From positions 1-28,797 of IMG/VR virus record IMGVR_UViG_3300021365_000073: a DNA stretch of 28,797 nt. One strand, 5' to 3'. This DNA is from a virus. Position 1 is the stretch's first letter; every line of letters starts with the position of its first letter. This document shows positions 6,905 to 12,632 of this stretch, piece after piece. The notes beneath the pieces were generated by a model that worked only from the letters and a program-made list of their open reading frames with translations, did no database searches and was not told where the DNA came from. Position numbers and translations under genes: made by a program.

Positions 6905-7395
6905 ATTTGCTCTCCTGTCCATTTCAAGGTTGCAAGGTTTAGCGATTGAATTGGCTTACATCTGTTGCTTTGGCTGGTGGTGATTTCGTCATGCCGGTAG
7001 TCAAACCAGCGTCCGGAAACAACAGCAACGGCATGCGTTACACGTTGACCTGGTACCCTGCATATCGTCAGACTGACATCTTCTGGTTCGGCTAAATCTA
7101 GAATCAGTGCGAGCTCAACCATGGTGATGGCAAAGTCCTCGCAATCACCTGCGATCACATTTCGATTTAGATATCTGAACAACTGAGACTTCCAAAGATC
7201 TCTACGTCCATGACGATCAATGTCTTTGCTGTAGATATGTGATTTCTTCATATCCACAAACAAGCTTTCAGCACACAGCAACGATCGAGGATCATCGGCG
7301 CACATCTGTACCCACCCAAAAGGTACGCGTTCTTCAGCTGATACAGCAATTACTGCAAATAGTGTGAAGAAAAGGGTGGGTGGTATTAGTTTCAC
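6901..7395 (-). CDS. Secreted transglutaminase-like cysteine protease (BTLCP family)
   Basis: A 164-residue protein with an N-terminal signal peptide (KLIPPTLFFTLFAVIAVSAE, likely cleavage after VSA), so it acts in the periplasm or outside the cell. The mature part matches the bacterial transglutaminase-like cysteine proteinase family. The catalytic cysteine lies in VIAGDCEDFAITM (about residue 85) and the histidine in RVTHAVAVVSG (about residue 120), followed by WFDYRHDE with the likely acidic third residue. The start is GTG at 7395 with GGAG five bases upstream. A secreted protease in a phage early-left operon is unusual. It could modify an envelope protein, for example in superinfection control (inference). 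Confidence 0.75.
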   Translation of the reverse strand: MKLIPPTLFFTLFAVIAVSAEERVPFGWVQMCADDPRSLLCAESLFVDMKKSHIYSKDIDRHGRRDLWKSQLFRYLNRNVIAGDCEDFAITMVELALILDLAEPEDVSLTICRVPGQRVTHAVAVVSGRWFDYRHDEITTSQSNRCKPIQSLNLATLKWTGEQI

Positions 7396-7502
7396 GGTGG
7401 CTCCGAATTGACGAGTGTTACTACCACAGAACCCGCAATGAAGCGGGTTAAGGGGATGGTTAGTGGGCCAATAGAACCTGAATCCATCACTTCAGTGTTC
7501 AA
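7392..7502 (-). CDS. Possible 36-residue membrane peptide
   Basis: A TTG at 7502 preceded by AAGGA at 7-base spacing opens a 36-codon frame. Its TGA overlaps the GTG start of the protease gene. The product has one hydrophobic stretch (IGPLTIPLTRFIAGSVVVTL). A perfect 7-base inverted repeat with a 6-base loop (AACCCGC/GCGGGTT, 7430-7449) lies inside it, so the stretch could instead be a non-coding hairpin upstream of the protease. Confidence 0.35.
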   Translation of the reverse strand: MNTEVMDSGSIGPLTIPLTRFIAGSVVVTLVNSEPP

Positions 7503-7564
7503 ATGAGAATCCTTACAATCTCTCGCCACACATCATCGGGGTGGGTCCCTAGCTCTGGGGGTTA

Positions 7565-8404
7565 TTACTTATAGGTTCCTCGTAGTACGGGTAACCCAAT
7601 ATCCTCAATGACGTCCTCTACAATCTGGGTGAATGCTTTTTCCTCAACGATCTCTGAAGCTTTCAGATCTATCGCAAATGACAGTTCGTTGTCCTGGTAA
7701 TCCCAGCGCAATCGGGCTTCGAACTTGAAAGGCACATCACCTTTGAAGACTCGTAGTTCTACTTCGATGGTTTCGGGGAAAGCGCAGCCACCGCCGTCAG
7801 TGACGTTCTGATTGCTGTTAAAGCTCAGCTTGCGACCGCCAGAGGAAGTGTTCTCCTGAATTTTTAAGTCCGACATGTTTGTCGCTTTGATATCGCGACA
7901 CATCTCGAGAATCTTGGTACCGGCAAAATCACCGATGATTGATTCCAGGTTGTTTTCAACAAACCGAACAAACTTGGTACGTGGCACATAGTCACCGCAA
8001 AACCTTTTCCAGATTTCCCATTCAGGTGAGTAGTCCAGGCTAAGCAGACATACATGATCTTGATGACTAGGCTGGCCTTTCTCGATTGGATCCAGCACAG
8101 CCATGATTTGCTTGGATCGTTCATCTGCAAAAAGCCGAGGCTTATTGTCTTCGTCGCAGAAGATGTCTGCATACGCCTTCAAGCTAGCCCTGTCCTGTAC
8201 CACGGTTGTCTGTCTAATTCGGAGAGGTGCTGCAAGCTGCGGTAAAAACTTCTCGCTACGCCAATCAGGTGGTAGCAGCACAATCGAGTGCTCATCGCCT
8301 TCACAGGTAAATAGATCCTTGGAGTTCTGGATGATTGGTTCTGGTGCTTTTTCTGGAAAAAGCGGTTGTCCTGGAACCATTACGCTTTCTAGTTCGTCTG
8401 ACAT
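7565..8404 (-). CDS. DUF2303 family phage protein
   Basis: A 279-residue protein of the DUF2303 (YfdQ-like) family, found in early operons of many temperate phages of Gram-negative bacteria. Family marks are the HSIVLLPPDW N-terminal segment, the DRASLKAYADIFCDED segment, the central LSLDYSPEWEIW, a region with FVRFVENNLESI, and a C-terminal beta-rich half (GGCAFPETIEVELRVFKGD) ending in a short helical tail. Its function is unknown. The stop is followed by a 62-base gap before the next candidate gene. AAGGA lies upstream of the ATG. Confidence 0.85.
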   Translation of the reverse strand: MSDELESVMVPGQPLFPEKAPEPIIQNSKDLFTCEGDEHSIVLLPPDWRSEKFLPQLAAPLRIRQTTVVQDRASLKAYADIFCDEDNKPRLFADERSKQIMAVLDPIEKGQPSHQDHVCLLSLDYSPEWEIWKRFCGDYVPRTKFVRFVENNLESIIGDFAGTKILEMCRDIKATNMSDLKIQENTSSGGRKLSFNSNQNVTDGGGCAFPETIEVELRVFKGDVPFKFEARLRWDYQDNELSFAIDLKASEIVEEKAFTQIVEDVIEDIGLPVLRGTYK

Positions 8405-8406
8405 GT

Positions 8407-8796
8407 TTAAGTGTCCTTACTGGTTGATGGAGTGAGTTTTGAAACATTGCTATCGCTGCTCTGACTGCGCTCGAAGTCCAGCGGCTTTTGTTCCGGTTTG
8501 GTTGTGAGTAGCCCGCCCTGGTTATCAGGAAACATAATTGAGTCATGACGCTCAGGTTTGGGTGTGGTCAAGGTGCAAGCACAGGTAACGTTCAATACAT
8601 CGTCATAGTTAGCCAGCATGCCGGCACCAATGGTGATGGTGAGCTTTCCTTTCTTGCGGTGTTGGCGAACAGCGGTGACGAGTTCTCGTAAACTGTCTTC
8701 AAGCTCCGGTACGAATTCACCATCGTTCAGATTTAGTAGCGTGTTGAACAACCCGTTTGCAGGGATATCCAAATTGATTGTGTCTTCAGCATTCAT
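8407..8796 (-). CDS. Hypothetical phage protein preceding DUF2303
   Basis: A 129-residue protein located directly upstream of the DUF2303 gene, separated by two bases. The N-terminal 70 residues contain helix and strand segments (ELEDSLRELVTAVRQHRKKG, then LTITIGAGML). The last 45 residues are low complexity (Ser, Thr, Lys, Pro, Gln). A gene of this kind commonly precedes DUF2303 in phages. The pair may act together, but no function is known. The start overlaps the upstream TGA as ATGA. Confidence 0.65.
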   Translation of the reverse strand: MNAEDTINLDIPANGLFNTLLNLNDGEFVPELEDSLRELVTAVRQHRKKGKLTITIGAGMLANYDDVLNVTCACTLTTPKPERHDSIMFPDNQGGLLTTKPEQKPLDFERSQSSDSNVSKLTPSTSKDT

Positions 8797-9041
8797 GAAG
8801 CAGCTCCAGTTGTTTGGGGGTGGTAAGCGCCCTTTCGGGCAAGGTCGTAATCACTCATGTGGCAGATGCCTTTGTCCTCAGGACCTTCTAATCCGGCAAA
8901 GGAAGGGAAGCGTAAAACTGAGTAGGCTTTGCTAGCGACGTGAGACTTGGGTACGCGCTTTTGAAAGAACGCTATCCGAGTTACACCATCAGCGGTTACA
9001 ACGCTCAGCTTGGTACCTGGCTTTAGATCTGAAGGTCTCAT
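8793..9041 (-). CDS. Hypothetical small protein
   Basis: Eighty-two residues with an N-terminal beta-like domain (PGTKLSVVTADGVTRIAFFQ) and a basic, Tyr-containing C-terminus. No recognised family. The ATG at 9041 overlaps the TGA of the 43-residue gene upstream, and the stop overlaps the next ATG, giving continuous coupling. Confidence 0.6.
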   Translation of the reverse strand: MRPSDLKPGTKLSVVTADGVTRIAFFQKRVPKSHVASKAYSVLRFPSFAGLEGPEDKGICHMSDYDLARKGAYHPQTTGAAS

Positions 9042-9169
9042 GCAGAAACCCTCGATTTAGCTAACATCCAATATCTGGCAAATGCTTTTGCGCCCTTGAG
9101 TGTTTTGAACTGACTTAGGGCATAAGAGATCACCTGTCTGTCAGTCCAGTCGTTTGATGGTTTGCTCAT
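9038..9169 (-). CDS. Short basic phage protein
   Basis: A 43-residue gene read from the ATG at 9169, which overlaps the upstream TGA as ATGA, to a TGA overlapping the next start. The product (SKPSNDWTDRQVISYALSQF, then a basic helix KGAKAFARYWMLAKSR) is short and mostly helical. The double ATGA overlap with both neighbours is the main evidence that it is real. Confidence 0.6.
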   Translation of the reverse strand: MSKPSNDWTDRQVISYALSQFKTLKGAKAFARYWMLAKSRVSA

Positions 9170-9456
9170 GACTTTTCTTCCTCTACATATCCAATAGCAA
9201 TTTGAATCTCGTACATGAGTTCATCCAGTAACTGACCTGCATAAACACCTGACTCAACACCGGACTCCAAAAGCTGATCTCGGAAGCGGTACCACTTGGC
9301 AAAAACCTGTTGCGCATTTTGGATAGGTGATTCCTCCGAAAGCGCTGCGACTATTTCCGTTACGCTCAATTCTTCGTTGTCACTCACCTGAGGTTCTTGC
9401 GATACGCCGGCGCTCTGCGCTGATCCAAACTTCAAGTTGTCGTTGTTGTCTGCCAT
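9166..9456 (-). CDS. First gene of the early-left operon, hypothetical
   Basis: A 96-residue acidic helical protein starting MADNNDN. The ATG at 9456 is preferred because the longer reading to 9534 would run through the left promoter and operator. With transcription starting near 9496, an ATG at 9480 would leave almost no leader. The body (IVAALSEESPIQNAQQVFAK, then WYRFRDQLLES) looks like paired helices. It is the first gene after the left promoter, a position used by anti-host or antiterminator genes in lambdoid phages. No family is recognised. Confidence 0.6.
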   Translation of the reverse strand: MADNNDNLKFGSAQSAGVSQEPQVSDNEELSVTEIVAALSEESPIQNAQQVFAKWYRFRDQLLESGVESGVYAGQLLDELMYEIQIAIGYVEEEKS

Positions 9457-9473
9457 AAATCGGGTCCCGGTAG

Positions 9474-9531
9474 GTTCCATGTGGAACATGAATATGGCAT
9501 GCAATATATGCCATAAAAATAGCATAGTAAA
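9474..9531 (-). promoter_or_regulatory. Left early promoter with repressor operator (PL/OL)
   Basis: On the minus strand, -35 TTTACT (9531-9526), a 17-base spacer and -10 TATATT (9508-9503). An operator palindrome sits across the spacer: plus-strand TATGCCATAAAAATAGCATA at 9507-9526, one mismatch from perfect. It matches the right promoter element at 11069-11097 nearly base for base. An extra half-site TATGGCAT (9493-9500) and a separate inverted repeat GTTCCATGTGGAAC (9474-9487) lie downstream, around the likely transcription start. Confidence 0.75.
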
Positions 9532-9625
9532 CATTTTTGTGGAATTTAATTTAGAGGGGAGGGCTAAATTCGAAATTGGTTGCGGTATGGTTAAGTTGGA
9601 AAGCGGTTACGAAGAGGAAGGGAAG

Positions 9626-10342
9626 ATGGGTAAATTTCTCAGGGATTTGGTGACGAACCAAGAGAGTGTTGCCGGTAGAAGGTTCGACCTATGCATCCAG
9701 AGCCTAATAATTATTTCAGTAATTGCGTTCTCATATGAAACATTGCCAGGACTAAGCCCGGTCGAACTCTTCGTCTTGCATATAGTGGAAGTGTTTACAG
9801 TCGTAGTTTTTACCGTTGAATACCTGGCTCGCGTTTACTTTAGTGAGCAGCGGTTGAGATTTATATTTAGTATTGGCGGCTTGATTGATTTGGTAGCGAT
9901 AGCTCCCTTTTATCTTGCACTCGGTGTGGACCTTAGAAGCATTCGTCTGTTTAGGTTATTGCGATTGATTCGATTGTTTAAACTTTCGGGGTATGGAGGC
10001 GCTCTACGCAGATTTGGAATAGCAATTTCTGCAATCAGAGCAGAGCTTCTGATGTTCGGGTTGATTACCGTAATGTGTATATGGCTTACGGCCGTTGGTA
10101 TTTACTACTTCGAAAGCGAAGCGCAGCCGGAATCCTTCGGCTCCATTTTCCATTCAATGTGGTGGGCGTTGGCGACTTTGACGACAGTAGGTTATGGGGA
10201 TGTCTATCCAATAACTGTCGGGGGAAAGGTCTTCACCTTTTTCATCTTGATGATTGGTTTGAGCCTAGTAGCAGTGCCTTCGGGGTTGTTAGCTGCTGCT
10301 TTGACCTCAGTTGCGAAGAATGAATCTGACATAGATGAATGA
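9626..10342 (+). CDS. Voltage-gated potassium channel (six-TM, Kv-like)
   Basis: A 238-residue ion channel. S1 is at about 20-40, S2 48-72, S3 80-100. S4 at 104-120 has Arg/Lys at every third residue (R104, R107, R110, R113, R116, K119). S5 is at 136-163, then the pore filter TTVGYGD at 186-192 and S6 198-228. The filter is a textbook potassium selectivity sequence and S4 a voltage sensor. The ATG at 9626 follows AGGAAGG. Readings from further upstream pass through the promoter/operator and lack this site. It lies convergent to the repressor, 17 bases between stops, inside the immunity region. This suggests expression in the lysogen and a membrane role such as superinfection exclusion or host fitness (inference). 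It looks more AT-rich than its neighbours. Confidence 0.92.
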   Translation: MGKFLRDLVTNQESVAGRRFDLCIQSLIIISVIAFSYETLPGLSPVELFVLHIVEVFTVVVFTVEYLARVYFSEQRLRFIFSIGGLIDLVAIAPFYLALGVDLRSIRLFRLLRLIRLFKLSGYGGALRRFGIAISAIRAELLMFGLITVMCIWLTAVGIYYFESEAQPESFGSIFHSMWWALATLTTVGYGDVYPITVGGKVFTFFILMIGLSLVAVPSGLLAAALTSVAKNESDIDE

Positions 10343-10359
10343 GGGCAATAAACACGATT

Positions 10360-11025
10360 TTATTGAGAGAGATTGCGCCACGACCTTTCTGGAAAAGATA
10401 CGACGTAGCCCACCAGTGTGCATTGATCAGCGCTGAGAGTTTTGAACCCGCTGCCGATCGGCTTGTAAATTACATCCCCAAGGTCTGACGACTGGACTCT
10501 TAGTGCGTAATGACCATTGACTTCGATCAGCGCTAATCTCGTCCCTTCAAAAGGTTCTGGGAACTCAAACTCCGGATCGACAAAACACTCACCGCCTTCT
10601 GGCACCAAGGGAGATATGGCATTGTCCTTTGCGATGTACATAAACGTTCTTGGGCCTTTCGGCTCAGCTGATCTCACAGTTCCTGAGTACTCGACCTGAG
10701 GGTCTTCCCTGATCCAATCCGCGATATTAGTTTCATCGAGTATCGGATATTCGTTGGGGGCCACTGAACCATCCGTTAACCCGTCGATGGGCTCATACCC
10801 TCTCAATTGTCCCAACGAGACGCCAAAGTACTTCGCGATGGGAACCAGGGTTTTATCGCGCGGGCTTTCATTGGTTCCGGATATGATGGAACCCAGCGTT
10901 GACCGATTCATACCCAGCACTTTGGACAATTTTCGTACACTAATGTCTCTTGAAGTCATCAGTTTTTTTAAGACATCTCTAGTGCTCATCTTGATCGCAA
11001 TTTTTTGCTTATTCTGAAGTGGCAT
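10360..11025 (-). CDS. CI-like repressor with degenerate S24 peptidase domain
   Basis: A 221-residue lysogeny repressor. The N-terminal HTH_3 domain spans about residues 15-80 (SVRKLSKVLGMNRSTLGSII). The C-terminal LexA/CI-like S24 fold spans about 125-212 (MYIAKDNAISPLVPEGGECF, then HYALRVQSSDLGDVIYKPIG, ending in LVGYVVSF). Aligned by eye with lambda CI and LexA, the nucleophile Ser position is Ala136 and the catalytic Lys position is Arg176. RecA-stimulated self-cleavage should therefore be impossible. The start could instead be the ATG at 10989. A half-operator (TATGCCAC) overlaps the 11025 start codon, hinting at autoregulation. It lies between the two operators. Confidence 0.87.
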   Translation of the reverse strand: MPLQNKQKIAIKMSTRDVLKKLMTSRDISVRKLSKVLGMNRSTLGSIISGTNESPRDKTLVPIAKYFGVSLGQLRGYEPIDGLTDGSVAPNEYPILDETNIADWIREDPQVEYSGTVRSAEPKGPRTFMYIAKDNAISPLVPEGGECFVDPEFEFPEPFEGTRLALIEVNGHYALRVQSSDLGDVIYKPIGSGFKTLSADQCTLVGYVVSFPERSWRNLSQ

Positions 11026-11063
11026 AGTTTAACGCCCCGTTTCACTGCAAACATGGACCATAA

Positions 11064-11097
11064 AAATGTTTACTATGCCATTAAAATGGCATAGCAT
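11064..11097 (+). promoter_or_regulatory. Right early promoter with repressor operator (PR/OR)
   Basis: -35 TTTACT (11069-11074), a 17-base spacer and -10 TAGCAT (11092-11097). The operator TATGCCATTAAAATGGCATA occupies 11074-11093, with perfect 8-base arms. The 17 bases at 11064-11080 and the equivalent left site share AAAAATGTTTACTATGC exactly. On the opposite strand TTTAAT-17-TATGGT could serve as the repressor's own promoter, overlapping the operator (weak inference). Confidence 0.8.
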
Positions 11098-11104
11098 CCC
11101 GTTC

Positions 11105-11311
11105 ATGAATTTCCCCGAACTAATCAAAGAACTTGAAGACGTGGGCGTGAAGCATCGGCAGATGGCGGATCACTGCAACTGCAAGGTCGGCACCATATCG
11201 GCCTTAAAGTGCGGTCAAAACCTGTCACCACGGTGGTCGATCGGTAACGGACTGATTGAGCTTCATAAAATTCGCTGCCCTGATTCTCAACTTCTCAAAA
11301 AGACAGGTTAG
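11105..11311 (+). CDS. Small HTH regulator, first gene of the right operon
   Basis: A 68-residue helix-turn-helix protein. PELIKELEDVGVKHRQMADH, then CNCKVGTISALKCG form the HTH, with the recognition helix around VGTISALKCG. The segment SPRWSIGNGLIELHKIRCP follows, a pattern seen in phage Cro-like regulators. The ATG at 11105 lies 7 bases after the -10 hexamer, so the mRNA would be leaderless or nearly so, and no ribosome site exists. A start at 11066 would lie inside the promoter. It is probably a Cro-like switch protein or an early activator. Confidence 0.75.
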   Translation: MNFPELIKELEDVGVKHRQMADHCNCKVGTISALKCGQNLSPRWSIGNGLIELHKIRCPDSQLLKKTG

Positions 11312-11315
11312 CGCT

Positions 11316-11732
11316 ATGAATGCCATCGTACATCGTACAAACGGACAGTCCCCTGAGATAGTTGCTGGTAAACCTGGAAAGCTTTCTCCGCGGGAGTTTG
11401 AAGCATTGCTCTGTACTGCTGAAGGACTGACCACGGCATTTACAGCTGAGGTGATGGGATGTACAGAGAGAACGGCAAAGTCCCATATTGAATCTGGCAT
11501 GAACAAGCTTGGTGCGATTAATCGAGCGCACTACATTGCTTTGGCTAGCGCTAGAGGTCAGATCGTTTACGTTGATTCAGAAGCAGGGCACGCCACTGTT
11601 GGGATGATGTTGGTGAACCTAGTGGCTGGTATAGCCCTTGCGCTTTCGCTGATTTTCTTCAATCCAGATCTGATACGCCCCCGGGGTAGGCCTCAACAAT
11701 TGAGATTGAGGGGGCGTGAGTTATGTCTATAA
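11316..11732 (+). CDS. LuxR-type HTH protein with a C-terminal membrane segment
   Basis: A 138-residue protein. A LuxR/GerE-type DNA-binding domain occupies about residues 21-80 (LSPREFEALLCTAEGLTTAF, then GCTERTAKSHIESGMNKLGA). A hydrophobic segment near 93-113 (VGMMLVNLVAGIALALSLIF) and an Arg-rich tail (RPRGRPQQLRLRGREL) follow. The ATG at 11316 has a weak AGG site. An upstream start at 11256 would overlap the previous gene. A DNA-binding domain tethered to the membrane in a phage right operon is unusual. It may be a cII-position regulator. The gene overlaps the Cro gene by ten bases. Confidence 0.7.
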   Translation: MNAIVHRTNGQSPEIVAGKPGKLSPREFEALLCTAEGLTTAFTAEVMGCTERTAKSHIESGMNKLGAINRAHYIALASARGQIVYVDSEAGHATVGMMLVNLVAGIALALSLIFFNPDLIRPRGRPQQLRLRGRELCL

Positions 11733-12034
11733 GAAGCCGCCTAGCAGCGTACCTTCGACCAGCGAAGGAACTCATGGACGGAAAACTGAATAAATTTTTC
11801 GGCAATAAACATCATGTTTCTGATGACGCTGATGAGATTGTTGGATTTCGATTCGATGGAGTTTCTCTTGGCAAGTACGTTTTTGAGCACGGCCAAACGA
11901 AGACCGCTCAGCAATTGGGATTAACTCAAGGCGCTATCTGGCAAATGCTTCGCGATGGTCGTCACGTCTACATCACAGAACAGTCCAACGGCAAGTTACT
12001 TGCGTTTGAACTGAAGATCATCGGGAGGGATTGA
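11723..12034 (+). CDS. cro: Cro family regulator
   Basis: A 103-residue protein whose C-terminal half aligns well by eye with lambda Cro: HGQTKTAQQLGLTQGAIWQM, then LRDGRHVYITEQSNGKLLAF, against lambda [20 protein letters not shown]. The conserved GQTKTA turn, HTH and beta-strand wing are all present. About 40 extra N-terminal residues are not in lambda Cro. A shorter start at the ATG in MDGKLNKFFG is possible. Its target would be the twin operators (inference). It follows the LuxR-type gene by overlap. Confidence 0.75.
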   Translation: MSIRSRLAAYLRPAKELMDGKLNKFFGNKHHVSDDADEIVGFRFDGVSLGKYVFEHGQTKTAQQLGLTQGAIWQMLRDGRHVYITEQSNGKLLAFELKIIGRD

Positions 12035-12063
12035 GTTATGCCTGTAGATAACCTGAAAACCAT

Positions 12064-12474
12064 TCAGGGTAGTTCGTGCATGACTTCGTCGAGTTGTTCG
12101 CCCGTAAACCTTACTTTTTTGCCGCACGATGAGTTCCCACATTCAAAAGGGAATAAGTCTTCAAAAGAGAACATCACAGCATGACAGTCAAGACAGAAAG
12201 GATCTGGACTATACCCACCTCCAGCGAGCGGCTTAAACAACGCGCCTCTGTATTCAACAAATTCCTGTTGAGATTCTTGTCTATCCGTAGCCTCGCGAAG
12301 TTCATTGTTCTCTTCTACAAGGGCGGCGTTTTCTTTTTCAAGCTCTATGACGCTTTGTCTAGCGATCTCAAGTTGATCGCGGATAAGCGCCAGTCGCTCC
12401 TTAAGGATAGCGACGGTTTGGATTCCTTCAAGGGCTCCTTGGACGGAACTGATAGCTTTGGTAATTGCACTCAT
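12064..12474 (-). CDS. Coiled-coil zinc-binding phage protein (antisense orientation)
   Basis: A 136-residue protein on the opposite strand to its neighbours. It starts MSAITKAISSVQGALEGI, has a long coiled coil (about residues 20-70, ALVEENNELREATDRQESQQ), then a zinc motif with C94-x2-C97 and C112-x4-C117 and the segment FVEYRGALFK. The same architecture recurs in prophages of Gram-negative bacteria, annotated only as a phage protein. The ATG at 12474 is preferred. The reading from 12534 adds 20 residues with no ribosome site. Its lone minus orientation suggests separate regulation, perhaps expression in the lysogen. Confidence 0.7.
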   Translation of the reverse strand: MSAITKAISSVQGALEGIQTVAILKERLALIRDQLEIARQSVIELEKENAALVEENNELREATDRQESQQEFVEYRGALFKPLAGGGYSPDPFCLDCHAVMFSFEDLFPFECGNSSCGKKVRFTGEQLDEVMHELP

Positions 12475-12559
12475 AACACTAGTCCGAATGATGGTGGCAA
12501 GGATCAGATTAGTGAATAGAGACATTAGTTTCAACAGTCAATGCCGCAATGGCGTTGAA

Positions 12560-12600
12560 GACCAGGGCGGTTTGGTGGTGGCCTGTCAGCCGCCCTGGTC
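12560..12600. repeat. Perfect 11-base inverted repeat upstream of the replication gene
   Basis: GACCAGGGCGG at 12560-12570 and its exact complement CCGCCCTGGTC at 12590-12600, with a 19-base loop, lie between the divergent coiled-coil and replication genes. There is no T-run on either strand, so it is a poor Rho-independent terminator. It could be a protein-binding site or mRNA leader hairpin for the initiator gene, whose ribosome site begins 19 bases downstream. Confidence 0.55.
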
Positions 12601-12632
12601 AATTAATAACCAGATTCTAGGAGGGGTACCGA

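Noticed and set aside
9437-9625. Longer N-terminus for the potassium channel
   Set aside because: This stretch runs through the left promoter-operator in antisense, and the added residues are not channel-like. The ATG at 9626 has a good ribosome site.
12038-12184. 48-codon plus-strand frame directly after the Cro gene
   Set aside because: It lies opposite the well-supported coiled-coil/zinc gene and its Ser/Cys-rich product looks like a shadow of the CxxC codons. No ribosome site was convincing.
12560-12600. Perfect inverted repeat as a Rho-independent terminator
   Set aside because: The 19-base loop and lack of a T run on either strand make termination unlikely.
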